From positions 1 to 53,977 of the forward strand of contig NXFV01001767.1 of NCBI GenBank assembly GCA_002803225.1: a DNA stretch of 53,977 nucleotides, written 5' to 3'. This stretch comes from Gamarada debralockiae (lineage: Eukaryota; Ascomycota; Leotiomycetes; Helotiales; Hyphodiscaceae). Both the position numbers and the translations under genes were made by a program. The notes beneath the pieces are model-generated. The model searched no databases, was not told the origin of the DNA, and was given only the letters and a program-made list of their open reading frames with translations. Shown one piece after another: positions 34,828-45,299 of this stretch (its first letter is position 1; every line of letters starts with the position of its first letter).

Positions 34828-35322
34828 AGATGGAGACGTCTATGTAGTCTTTTCAGTCTTACGCTACAGAATGCGCGGCCTCAAGATGTTCTCCTAGGAG
34901 TGGGGTTTTCCACAGTGCCAGACGCGTCGAGACCTTCGGTTACCTAAACCCGAAAGCTTGCTGCAGGGCTGAAGGGTCGTCAACGCCCGCTTCGCATCGT
35001 CAACCAGTCAGATAGGACCTAAAAATCTCTTGCAAGGGTTGGCAGGCCGCTAGACCCCTATTGAGCTATCTCCAGGCAAGCCTCATGAGCTTCGCCTGCC
35101 CCCAAAAATAAGCATTGGCATGCCACGGACTCATTTCTTTTGATTTATGTAGGCTGTATTTCCCACGACGTGTGCGACTCTTAACATTTTGTTACATAGC
35201 CTTTCTCTCTCTCTCTCCTAATCATTGGTATCTCATTCTTTTGGGGCCGCTGCGAAGTTCTGCGCTGGCAATACTAATTTGACTGTTCCTTCTGCCCCAC
35301 GTTGTTTCACAAACAGAGCAAA
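34828..35322. promoter_or_regulatory. Promoter region of the membrane sensor-like gene
   Basis: A CT repeat tract (TCTCTCTCTCTCCT, about 35205-35218) lies about 110 bp before the ATG, a common feature of strongly transcribed fungal promoters. Nothing else recognised. Confidence 0.35.
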
Positions 35323-36402
35323 ATGCGCCCGACACTATTAATGCTGGCTACCGCAGCCTCCTGTGTTTCTGCGACCAAAATCGGGTGCCCGCAGCATTTA
35401 TTCGAGGAGATCGTCGCAAGGACCTCTTGCGGAGATAATAAGTCGATTTCGAAATGTCTGCAGACAGATATTGATCTGGGACGATTGGATGAGATTGAGC
35501 AATGCTACATTGCTGGTGGATGTTCGAAGGCAGATGCTACAGTGGGAGCAGTATGGTTCGCCCACGAATATCGAGCACAAGTACGGGAGGAAGATGAGAG
35601 AGTGGATCTGAGGAGGAGAGCTGATTCTTCGGATTCAACAAGCGAGACTACGACAGAAGAGAAGACCACGGCGAAGACGACAGCGAAGTCAACGACTGCA
35701 GAGACGACCAAATCTACCGCTGCTGCCTCAAGTACTACGGCCCCTTCGAGCGCCACTGCAACGACGACTTCCGATTCAACTACGTCTGACTCGACAACAG
35801 CCTCCTCTACAACCGCAACCACCGCTTCCTCCACTACTGCCTCCTCGACAACAACGAGCTCGACCTCTTCTACAACTGGCACAAGCGCAGTGACTACAAC
35901 CGGCACACTCCTCTGCTCAACCACAAATACGGTCCAGACCTCAATGTGCTCCGTCAGCGCCGGCAAAACGCTCAGCTGCGTAGCAACCACCGCACTCGTC
36001 GCGACCTGCGCAGCAGGAAATCTCTGCATGACGAATTCAGCCGGCGAGAACACCTGCATGAAAATCGACAACCATGTTGGGCCCGGAGGAATCGCAATTG
36101 CGATCGTTTTTAGTTTGGCCATCGCTGCAGTCGCTGTGGGCATTATCGTCATGAATTCGAAAGCCAATAGTGCGGCGAAGAGACGAGAGGCGGAGCAAAC
36201 GGCGCTCATGGCTGGATACTCGGGGAAGGGGAAGGGCAAGACGATGGATGTGGAGGCTTTTAGGGATGCTCCTCAAGCTGGATCGGAGGCGAATCTGCCG
36301 TTGATTTCGGAGCCGGGGGCGCAGGGGTATGGTGGGCAGGAGTTTGTTGATAACGGGAGACGGGCGCCGCAATTGCATCAGGGATTAGGAGCTTTGAGCT
36401 AG
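35323..36402 (+). CDS. Secreted Ser/Thr-rich single-pass membrane protein (WSC/mucin-sensor-like layout)
   Basis: 359 residues from the first ATG. A signal peptide (MRPTLLMLATAASCVSA) is followed by a short Cys-containing head (five Cys among GCPQHLFEEIVARTSCGDNK and KCLQTDIDLGRLDEIEQCYI, GGC), a Ser/Thr-rich stalk of roughly 90 residues that should be heavily O-mannosylated, a second compact Cys cluster (six Cys, from LLCSTTNTVQTSMCS to GENTC), one transmembrane helix (GGIAIAIVFSLAIAAVAVGI), and a basic then acidic cytoplasmic tail. This layout is that of fungal wall-integrity sensors, but the head does not match WSC or CFEM, since the Cys count and spacing differ. Function as a wall-anchored surface protein is inferred. 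Single exon, intact. Confidence 0.75.
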   Translation: MRPTLLMLATAASCVSATKIGCPQHLFEEIVARTSCGDNKSISKCLQTDIDLGRLDEIEQCYIAGGCSKADATVGAVWFAHEYRAQVREEDERVDLRRRADSSDSTSETTTEEKTTAKTTAKSTTAETTKSTAAASSTTAPSSATATTTSDSTTSDSTTASSTTATTASSTTASSTTTSSTSSTTGTSAVTTTGTLLCSTTNTVQTSMCSVSAGKTLSCVATTALVATCAAGNLCMTNSAGENTCMKIDNHVGPGGIAIAIVFSLAIAAVAVGIIVMNSKANSAAKRREAEQTALMAGYSGKGKGKTMDVEAFRDAPQAGSEANLPLISEPGAQGYGGQEFVDNGRRAPQLHQGLGALS

Positions 36403-38170
36403 GTGGACGATTTGGGATATGAGTTGTATAACGAGGAGTATCGGAGTTTGAGGGCGATTAGTGCGTCAATACCCCGTCGTGGGCATGTTTTTGGTTTCCT
36501 GTCTATATTGAGCGTTGCATTTCATGAAAGCTGTCATTATATCCGGGCGTTCAAAGGAGACATCGGTAGATGCTCAATCCAATGTTTATTTTCTCAATCT
36601 ATCTGAGCGATTCTCTTTACTTGTAGGGACCCAGTCCTAATTTGAACTACTTATACTGAAGTTACAGCAAAGAATGGACTCCTCAATCTGCCCTCACAAA
36701 GGGAGAATTCCGCTCTAGTAAGTGCCAAAGACGCAAGATATCTCTGCAATCAGCCGTCAGCCATCATCGTCAAGTTTTCAATAATCTTTCAACTACCAAC
36801 ATACATTACTTCAAACCCTTCATAATGTTAAATTCGTTGTTGGCCCATATTCTCGTTGTCCACAATGTCGAAGACTATCGTAGTCTCGACAACAGGATTT
36901 AGAACACCAATGCTATCTTCAACATACACTACGTTACAACGCTCCAGACCGACCACGTTACAACACTACGAATGAAGTCTACGTGCAGTGAGAGATTGTG
37001 GGTTTGTGGGAGAAGGGGGCCTGGGGAAGGAGCCTTGTTAGTTTCGAGACAACAGGGGATAGGGGCCCTTGCAGAGTTTGGGGAGGGGTGAGCATTTTGA
37101 GGAGCTCGGAGTGAGAGGGAGAATAGAAGGGGGGTTTGGGGAGTGCAATTGATCAATGAGAGTTGTGAATGGTTCAGGTGGTTTGAGCCTTCGGAGAGAA
37201 CTGGGAGGAGTTCTGCTGGGATTGTTTACTTTCGAAGGCAGTAATAAATGGAGATGCTTGGCTTTGAGTTTCTTAATGATTTGTGTTGCACAGGCTGGAG
37301 AGGTGGATAGTTCCATGCAGTCACTGACCGCAGATTGGTAAATCGAGCTGGAAAGGAATGAATTATTCAGTTTGAATCAGTGATTCAGAGGTCAATGGAC
37401 TCTGCCCTGACCTTGGAGTTAGTGTTGTTCCATGTATTAGTATCAATATGCATTTGGCCTGTCGCACTCTTGACATAGAGCCAGTGCTGTTCGGACCATA
37501 CATAGAACGGCAACGACCTTGCTACATTCTAGAAAGAGAAACGAACATCCTCACGATGCTGAGTCTTGACACCGTCAATATTTCCAACAATAAGCTCCCC
37601 AAGCATTTTTCTCTCATTCCTTCACACCACTTGTATTGGAACCTCTTTCGCGAATGCTGGTGATGAGTGAACTTCGCCATAGCAAATCAAGTGGATTCTG
37701 AATTTGTATCGCTCCCCGTACATGAGCAATTGTTCCGTGAGTCGTTTTAAGCAGACGGCAACTAACATACCGACAAACTTTTCAAGTGCAGAGTTTTCAA
37801 GTTCATTTGAATGTTAGAGTTTCTCTTCCTGCGCTCGCTCATCAGTTTTGAAGGTATATATAAAAATTTAAGTCTTTTGCTGTCACATACGACCACAGAC
37901 TGAGGAGATGTACCTCAAATCGGCCTATCAAATTCCGTTTCCTCATTCAAAAGACAAAAATCCGGATTTTCTCGCTGACCTCACGCTAGTGCCAAATGCG
38001 GCTAGACGTTGTTTGAACTAGCAACCCGCCTTGAACTAACGAAATCAAACTAACATTACCATTCAAGGTGCTTTCACCTCGAGCGTCCTTTGAACTCGGT
38101 TTCTAGTATTCCATAATTCTATCTCATTTAACTGCATCATCGACATCTGGTGTGCCTTAAGAATGGGAGC
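36403..38170. other. 1.8-kb region without confident genes
   Basis: No reading shows a family signature. It contains the shortest copy of the 5S-derived repeat at 37885. Confidence 0.4.
37885..37975 (+). repeat. 5S rRNA-derived repeat, copy A
   Basis: Begins ACATACGACCACAGACTGAG, matching the 5' end of fungal 5S rRNA (ACATACGACCATAG...) and sharing its diverged form with copies at 44531 and 49727. The body is diverged, but the FAT tail shared with them (AAATCCGGATTTT, about 37966) is recognisable. Confidence 0.55.
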
Positions 38171-38189
38171 TCTTTTTTATATCATTAAT

Positions 38190-39476
38190 CAAGGTTTGAC
38201 CCTTTTGCTGCACGCAGCGGCCGTGAGAACTTGGTTGATAATTTCGTAGGGTGTATTTACCGGGGCTACCGTAAGGATTACTATGATGAGAATGTTCTCG
38301 AACTACTTTCCAGGATTCTCCGAGACATACCTGAGAATAAGTTCTGCAAAAGAACCTCTCTAGCATTGAAGACTCACAATATCAGGTTCGAGCCTCGACG
38401 CTTTGAAACGCGGCCTCAGGCTGAGATGGGAGGAGCCATACGATGTTGTCATTCCATATGGCGACATTCGACACACTAGATTCGAAACTATCTGGAAATT
38501 CGACCTCGACAATGATCAGCTTGTATTCAACAAGAACGGGGGGCAAAGCGGCCGCCTTGCCCTCTCTGTTCTCCGTCAACGCTCTTTCACCTTCGATGAT
38601 TTTGAAAGCTGCGAGTCTCCAAGCGCACCAAATTGCGATCCCCTAACCACTTTCCCAACACCATACTGGCAACCGATGCTTCATGTACCGCAACGCAAAG
38701 TTGCTTTCACCCGTCGAGTGCTCGAAGACTTCAACTTCCAGTGGCGACACATTCTCCGATGTCCATACAATGATCTTACTTTCAGAAAGATAGCGCAGGC
38801 AACCCTTCGCATCGCGACATTTGACTTCAGCATCAAAGAGCTTACTGAGCCCCGACAAGGGCTTGGAGGAGCATTGATTGGGCCCCTTAATCTACCGGAA
38901 TGGGACCCTCTTGAGACGAGGATAGTTCTTGTCGGTCGAGTATGGTTTGTAGCATCTCGTGATCCCGCCAAAGGTCTCTCTTCAGTTCGAGAACACTTTC
39001 GAGAACACCGGGCAGCCCAGCAAGCTACGTCATCGAACAAGTACTTAATCATGTCTGTAAGACATGTCATTTTGTGTCGCCCTAACGAAGGCAAATTGGA
39101 ATGGACGCGCCCCGTACCTTTTCTTAACGGTATTGACCCAGTATTGGAGCACGCTGTAGAGATTCTCCTTGCGGCAACCTCAAATCACCCTCTCAAAACT
39201 CCAATCCACCGCCTTCCTGTCGAACTTCAGACTAGGATCCTTAGATATGTGTCGCAAGGACCTGTAGATGCGGCCAGAGTAGGGTGTATTCTCGGGATTG
39301 GTCTGCCGTTTGCATGGAAAGATGGCAAAATGGATGTGAGGCGGGAGACGGCGCATAGAAATCGACATTTCGAGACGCCAGTGGAGAGTCAGGTGTGGTT
39401 TGGTGATCATTTCAGTGGTGTTGCATACAAAGGGGATGTGAGATCTATTACAGAGCCCCAAAAAATCTTGAGATGA
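38190..39476 (+). pseudogene. Leotiomycete-type orphan family protein with one-base frameshift
   Basis: An upstream open frame reads RFDPFAARSGRENLVDNFVG and ends near HNIRFEPRRF (about 38405); the same protein resumes one base out of frame as LKRGLRLRWEEPYDVVIPYG. It continues to the stop through QPMLHVPQRKVAFTRRVLED, FNFQWRHILRCPYNDLTFRK, RIVLVGRVWFVAS, YLIMSVRHVILCRPNEGK and VGCILGIGLPFAWKDGK. I recognise this order from multicopy hypothetical proteins of Leotiomycetes; the function is unknown and no enzymatic motif is visible. No ATG opens the upstream frame, so a 5' exon is also missing or lost. The frame change falls in CGCTTTGAAACG. Either a fresh pseudogene or a base error. Confidence 0.65.
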
Positions 39477-39545
39477 TGGGATTCACTGATTGGGTCGAAG
39501 CATGAGCGGCTTGCTTTCACGCACGAGGTCAGATCGTTACCAAAG

Positions 39546-39741
39546 TGTGACGGCGGGATTGATGCAAAGGTCTAAAGCGCGGAGTTCAAAGATCACAGTG
39601 TATTATAAAACTAAGCTATAGAAAGAAGGAAAGGAAAGGAAGAGGGTAAGCCTCGACTTTTATAGTACTAGGGTCGACCCTTGTACGACTATCTATTGGT
39701 TCTAGCCGCAAACAGGTCATGTGATAGTGCCAGCCATCACA
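39546..39741. repeat. Candidate solo LTR (196 bp)
   Basis: Starts TGTGACGG and ends CCATCACA, which are inverted repeats at 7 of 8 positions with TG...CA ends, as LTRs have. It contains TATAAAA at 39603. No clear target duplication (flanks CAAAG and ATACC). It abuts the broken end of the Tc1/mariner remnant. Confidence 0.4.
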
Positions 39742-39759
39742 ATACCTTGTCATTGCTAT

Positions 39760-40703
39760 TCTGGATCCGCAAGAAGCTCCTGTAGAATTTTGATATAAGC
39801 ATCTTGCTCTATCTTGCCTACATCATTAGAGACCTTGTATTGGATTGTCTTCTTAAAGTTATAGCCAATGACAACAAAGATATTTATAAGCTTAAGATGA
39901 CCTTCCTCTCACGCAGCTACTTTCTCATCCTTTGATGTAACTTTCTTGAGTTAAACGTTCCCTTTTGTGTACTTAAACTCCTTCACAATAGGTCTTTTTA
40001 TACAAGAACTGTCTTGTTGAGCAACACTAAAGTGAAACTGATCACAAAAAGCACGATCTTTCCAATCCACTGAGTGTGGTCTCTTTGGGAGCTCGATATT
40101 AATCCAATTAAGCAGTTGGTCCGCCTCTCTTCTTGTTAACTCCTTCTTCTCTTCTTGTACAAAGCTTCTAAGACCCTTATCTCTTTTGCGATATTGTTGT
40201 ACTATTTGTAGCTCAATTGTAGAGAGGCCTGGGGGCTTGCAATGTCGTGTCTTAGGGAGCTTAACACTAGTAGCCTCTACAACATCAAGCCAAGGCTTAT
40301 TCTTCTTTTTGGGAGACACGTTTGGATCGATGAGATAATCGCGTATTGCCCTTGTATCTTGACGGGTAATAGACTGTAGAGGAGCTCGTGGATCTGGCTC
40401 TTGACTCTCTAGGCGGTGACAGAGCATTTGGACTTGCTTCGACTTAAGGATATTGGTTTGTACTTGAGGAGTGACGATAGTGACGTCACGGATCTCTTCT
40501 TAGGTAATTGAAATACCCTTCTTTTGCGCGATCTCTTTGCAAAGGAAGACTCCTGTCCGCTGGGGAGTCTCATACTGGCCTTGAGAGAAAGAGAGCTCTA
40601 GCGGAGGAGTGAAATGCTTAGCTCGGGACTTGCGAACGCGTTTTGGAGTAGTAATTGTAACAGGATCGGTCTGACAGGCAATTAATACGTATTTGCGCTT
40701 CAT
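39760..40703 (-). mobile_element. Tc1/mariner-like transposase remnant, N-terminal two thirds
   Basis: Minus-strand reading from MKRKYVLIACQTDPVTITTP through PQRTGVFLCKEIAQKKGISI, a TAA, then LESQEPDPRAPLQSITRQDT, SVDWKDRAFCDQFHFSVAQQ and IFVVIGYNFKKTIQYKVSND. This is the HTH part, and the segment preceding the first catalytic Asp of fungal Tc1/mariner elements, where SDE is expected and CDQ is found. The reading ends at LLADPE; the second Asp and Glu regions are missing, and an LTR-like sequence begins there. Contains in-frame stops. Inactive. Confidence 0.65.
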
Positions 40704-41308
40704 TTTGGGCTGGTGTTTTGGTGTCTATAACCTAAGAACGCGTTTTTATTGATGCGGTGGTCTATGCCCTCAAATCGGCAACTTTGCACCCACACTGAGC
40801 CTCGGATCCGCACACTAGCGCCGCCTATCAACGGAAGAGAATTGTAAGATTACTTCCGCAGAGAACCTCAAGGCTGCTGGAAAACACTCTTAAAATATCA
40901 ACACAACCCATCTCCAGACCAAAATCATGCAAGGCCATGCAAGGCACCACTCACGTTTTGAAGTTTTAAGTAACGCTGTACCATTATTTCTACGTAACAT
41001 AAACCCAAGTGGCGTGATTCAGCATATCGAGGAATGCGACTTAGATTCAAATCATGTGTCAATTCAACATATCTTCCATGAAGATAGTCGACGACAAGTT
41101 CTTTTCTATTCAAGTACAAAACAGACAAGAGAATCAAAGCCAGACACTGCCAAAAAGGAAACAGGTGTCCAAATTCCCCGTCACCGCTTCGCCATTTGCA
41201 ATACCGAAAACGAACTCTCCTCGAACGGCCTCTTCCCCGTCTCTAAATCCATCACCAGATCGGTTTGTATACACCACTAAAGTCCACTTTCCCAGATGAG
41301 AGCTATAA

Positions 41309-42212
41309 TCAAACAAAGGGAAGTGGGTTGTTCTGCATATAGTCCGCCCACTGAATGACGTGTTGGACATCGTTCCGCAGGTGCAGCTTATTGCTCAGCA
41401 TTGTAAAGACACCGCTGTTATATTTATAAAACCGGACGTCGAGACCGATTTGAACGATGCCGTAAGTTTGATTGCTGTCATTCCCCGAATCCGAACAGTC
41501 CTCACGGCACTGATCTTCGGTTGCTCCCCACGGTTTTCCAGCAGGTTTGGCCTCGACCATTGCAAAAGTGTACGCATAGTCCGATCCTCCTGGTCGACAT
41601 GAAATTTTAAATACCGTGAAGTCTGGCTTTCCGGTGTCGGCAAGGTCCTCCTGAACCACGTCAAAGCCGTTGCGGTCAGGGAAAGCCACCGTAGAATGCC
41701 CACCATTGGCCTGCGATACAAAGGCTCCGGAGAGTCCGGGGTTCTTTCGATGACTCTCAGGTGAGCAGCGATGTTAGGCACGTCAAGGTAGGTTTGAGGA
41801 GCTGGCGGATTCGGGTCACTGAGGACAAATCTTCCAGTTCGTGTGTTTCTCCTATTCTCTAAATTAGAACTGTTGCTCTACTTGGCGATTTGAGGTTTGT
41901 GAGACTTGCCATTGGGGCCAAGTTCTGCTATTATCAACGACCCAGTTGTCCTATATATCAATTAGCAATCCAAGCTTCTATCAAATATTGGCTGTAATTT
42001 CAAGTTTTGAAATAGTGACATAGCTCAGTGGGCTCGTGAATGATTGTCGGAGTAGAGCTTAATTACTTACAATTGGGGTGGTCTTCCCAACCTGCTGGGA
42101 TGTTGTATTGGCTTTGACCACTGGCGATGTTGACATAGTAGCTTTGGCCAGCAACATTTGCGTATTGATGCCAAGTGTTGCCAGTGAGAATTCCAAAGTC
42201 GTATGTGGACAT
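41309..42212 (-). pseudogene. WW-like-domain fungal protein, broken
   Basis: The minus-strand ATG at 42212 opens MSTYDFGILTGNTWHQYANV, then AGQSYYVNIASGQSQYNIPA, GWEDHPN. This has a WW-domain-like layout (W, central YY pair, closing PAGWE). A GTAAGT donor follows. Further segments lie in different frames: NWVVDNSRTWPQWQVSQTSN, LENRRNTRTGRFVLSDPNPP, LDVPNIAAHL, then NPGLSGAFVSQANGGHSTVA and GIVQIGLDVRFYKYNSGVFT, ending NNPLPFV and a stop. The frame changes near 41885 (with a stop after QVEQQF) and near 41765. I infer one protein of a fungal family whose members combine these parts. The lesions indicate decay, but an unrecognised intron could explain one of them. Confidence 0.5.
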
Positions 42213-43261
42213 GACTTCAAGAGGAAAGGTTTGGATAGATCGAGAAAGGTCTTTATGTCCGCTTCGGGACTTGGGAGAATTCAGTAAAAGATATTGGGAG
42301 ACGTATTGAGTGTTGAAATATTGAAGATTGGAGGACCTGAATGCATAGTCTCGCTGAATATATATACTCAGTAACTCGGTATCTTTGAGAGAAGGAGTTG
42401 GCGCATAATGAATCGGTTATTCCCAGAAACCTGTGTTGGAATGAGTAATCAGTGACTCTGGCTCTAGGCACATGACTCAGAGACCACTCAATCAGTGTGA
42501 GTGTTCTTTGAGTAATAGGGTAATTTCGGTCTATAAGTACAGTACAGACTTCTGTACTTAGTTTGTTCAGTAACATCTCCAATATCTTTACGGCCTTAAT
42601 AATCCAACCACATTCTCCTTACTGCTCATCTATCACGTGACCGTATTGCAAGAACCTGCCTACTGACAGCTTGGCCATGCGAGTCAAAGTTTGACTGCGG
42701 TGTCTATATATTTTAGAGTGTTGGTGCAAGTGCCTTGGCGGTAATCTTCCTCTGTAGTTTATGAACATGAAACAATACTAAAGTCGAGGAAGACTAGAAA
42801 TAGCACTGAAGGCCTTAATTAAGGATGCTCGAAATGCCGATCCTTAGATCAAAGGTATCTCTTGTATAGCCGCCGAGCAATTGTGCCGCCGCCAGGAGCT
42901 GGCACTTGTGTTTTAAAATATGCCGGACTTTAGTTAAGGTGGATTTACTAGGTTGGCTTTGGCGGTCCCCAACGCGGGAAAGCTATACTATTATTGTAAT
43001 AGGCCGAAATGCAAGTATTACCTACGTCGTACTGTTACGATTCTACAAACCGAGAGGGCCTGAGCTCGGGGCACAGGGACGTGCTATACAAAACCCTGTA
43101 GGGCTAAGCGAGGCCTTGTATCATCACGTAACGGAGTCCTTAGGAGTCCGCAAGGATGTTACGAACCTACCAAGCGGGCCTACCAATCTTTATACTAATC
43201 TTCTGGCATGCCATGAATACCAGCATTCCGGAAGTGAGCCCTTGCTCTTGCCTTTGCCCCT
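42213..43261. other. No gene recognised
   Basis: Includes short repeated TGAGT/AATCAGTGA words near 42436-42520 and a GC-richer stretch at 42950-43200. No open reading with family features. Confidence 0.35.
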
Positions 43262-44330
43262 TCACTCTGACCCAGCTTGAACTACTGCCCATTCTAAGAA
43301 CGACTGATAGTCAGGGAAGTGTGCTCTCTTTCTGCGATAGTGACATCGAATAAAGGCCGTTAAAACTCTCCTCAATAGGATTGAAATCTGGGGAATATGG
43401 GGGCAAGAATCGTAGCCAAACCCCCCTTGCTCTACACGTATTTTGAAGCTCGTGTTGAAAGGAATGATGGATGCATGCATTATCCTGCTATCAGATCGGG
43501 CTTGGGGGTAAGGGTTGCAAAGAGGAAGTAAATAGTCGAAATAAACTCCTCAAATAGCGCTCCAGTGCATGTCCCAGGGAAGGTCATGCCTGTAATATAA
43601 CCTTCGATTGTATAGGCTGGTAAAACAGATATTCAGTTCCTTCTTTCTAACCACCGGCTGACCTGAGCTCTCTCCCCCTTTTCAGCCCATCCCCACTGAT
43701 GGTCCCCTGCGTTCGTCACTTCCTGATTCGTCGACAAAAACTAATTGCTCAGCAGAGAAGTTCTGCAAGTAGTCTTGCCAAACAGTCCGGAGTTCTTCGT
43801 TGCTTTGGGCAGCCTCTACCTTCAGCTTCTTCTTTGTGAGCTTAATTAGAGCTAGCGCCCTTGAAATAGACATTCTAGACACGTCTACATCAAAGACTTC
43901 GTGAAGGAATTCGGCAATTTCGTCTTGGTAGAACCATGGCATTTTGTTGAGTAGGTGGTAGATTGCTGTATCTATCTCCTTTGTTACCACTCTCCTTTGA
44001 CCCCCAGTTCGAGCTTGTAGAGGTCTCCCTAACTGTATACGCTCCAGATGGCAATATATCGTTCTTGTAGAGCACTTATGGTTGGATGCAAGCATAGAGA
44101 TATATTGTCGATTGAGGTTTCCGCCAGCTGCCACGGTCAATTGCAGCTCCGGTTGCGACTGCAAGTCGGGAAGGCATGGCAACTACTATTCCTTTTGTCA
44201 GTTAAAAGAACTAATCAAGGCCTTTATTTCCTGCTACTTACATCTCAAATTGGAGTTGTTTTGGTTGAGTAATATAGAGGGACAGTTGTTGGCAAAATGG
44301 CTGAGTCGCGAAGATCTGAAAATCGCGATT
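43262..44330 (-). mobile_element. Tc1/mariner (IS630-like, DDE) transposase, frameshifted
   Basis: Minus-strand reading from about 44330. The HTH region reads GGNLNRQYISMLASNHKCST and RGGQRRVV-type sequence, then LNKMPWFYQDEIAEFLHEVF, then the first catalytic Asp in LVFVDESGSDERRG. After a frame break at about 43680 it reads PAYTIEGYITGMTFPGTC, then [15 protein letters not shown] (second Asp) and [19 protein letters not shown] (Glu). All DDE-signature regions are present, so it was a complete transposase, broken by frameshifts and a stop near 43320. Terminal repeats were not found. Little RIP damage, so relatively young. Confidence 0.8.
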
Positions 44331-44530
44331 TGACACTAGTTACGTAACTCCCTGTAGCGCTGCCGAACCGAGCCGTGTGCGCGGGAGAATAGGGAGAAGT
44401 GCATTCCGTCTGCTGTGCCATACATTAGCCTCAGGGATCAGTGTGGCACCAAAACTTCATAAGCGGCGTCTTATCCCCTACAAAAAGGGTTTCCACGCCC
44501 TTTATAGGCCAAAATAGTAAAAACACTGGC

Positions 44531-44785
44531 ACATACGACCACAGACTGAGGAAAACTGGGCTATCTCCTCTATCGGAAGATACATCAGCCTTGCTTCGGC
44601 TTATGAAATTCGCTTTTCCCCTTTAGAATACAAGAATCGGATTTTGGAAATACAATTCTGTATTCTAGGGTGTGGCGCGCCGAATAGAGACCCGCGTAGT
44701 AGAAATTACCAATGACCACCCTGTTCGCTTTGCCATCCATAAGCTTCAGATCGAAGAGAGCGAATACCTCCTGTTGTTTGTTTTT
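44531..44785 (+). repeat. 5S rRNA-derived repeat, copy B (both 5S ends present)
   Basis: The first 75 nt align to 5S rRNA: ACATACGACCACAGACTGAG, then GAAAACTGGGCT, then AGCC...CGG in the place of the box A region. Then 83 nt foreign to 5S follow, containing a hairpin AGAATACA/TGTATTCT (44625-44666). 5S-like sequence resumes with GTAGTAG and TGACCACC (about 44694-44720). After a further insert of about 38 nt, positions 44759-44785 match the 5S 3' end and its T-rich terminator. A disrupted 5S gene or a 5S-headed retroposon; not a working rRNA. Confidence 0.6.
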
Positions 44786-45137
44786 GGCGTTCCTTTGTAC
44801 AATTTTTGTACCATTTTTTTTGCAAGGGTTGTTGTGGAACTTTCAAAGTTAAGGTTTCTTTTTTGGGACTTAAATCCTTGTTAGTGACTTAAACACTCTT
44901 GATTTTTGATTTACTTCGATCTACTATTGATAAGCTCTTCCGGAAATCAATACATGCTTGATGCTATAGACAGGGAAACAATCCAACAGCTCCTACCACT
45001 ACCCATCTCCAAAATTGCCCTCAATCCCCAATGTTATTTTCGCCCATCTCTTATGATTATATAGTGGCAGCGGACGAAGGGCGTCTTAGGGCATAACAAG
45101 GCGGAAGTTCTATCGAATTCCCAGCTGCACACGAGAG
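44786..45137. other. No gene recognised
   Basis: AT-leaning sequence after the 5S-derived element; no coding signature. Confidence 0.35.
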
Positions 45138-45299
45138 TCAGTGGACTGTCTTGTATACGAGCATCCTTCCTTCAAACTTACAAAGGGCTTCGAACTGCTT
45201 GAGGCTTTGGTATGCAAAGATGGCTGCTAGTATCGTGGCCATAGTTCCCAAGACGCTTATGACAAATGAGAGAACGGCTAGGAGATCGTTAAGTGACAT
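45138..45299 (-). CDS. Possible small membrane protein, 53 aa
   Basis: ATG at 45299: MSLNDLLAVLSFVISVLGTM, then ATILAAIFAYQSLKQFEALC and a short tail. One strong transmembrane helix followed by an amphipathic segment. This resembles the N-terminal helix of small fungal membrane proteins, but it could be a fragment of a larger gene. No family assigned. Confidence 0.35.
   Translation of the reverse strand: MSLNDLLAVLSFVISVLGTMATILAAIFAYQSLKQFEALCKFEGRMLVYKTVH

Noticed and set aside
35505..36239. 244-codon Val/Glu-rich minus-strand reading
   Set aside because: Antisense to the Ser/Thr stalk (ACN/TCN codons give open complements); the plus strand has a signal peptide and membrane helix.
38393..38403. 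GGTTCGAGCCTCG resembles a tRNA B box
   Set aside because: No A box, acceptor stem or anticodon arm at proper spacing, and it lies in coding sequence of the orphan family.
38388..38421. 34-nt GT-AG intron to explain the frame change
   Set aside because: Shorter than the smallest intron modelled here (47 nt) and it would remove residues the family normally has.
42850..44420. Terminal inverted repeats for the mariner copy (TTACGTAACTCC-like words)
   Set aside because: The best candidates at about 43126 and 44339 are partial and not clearly inverted, so I cannot set element ends.
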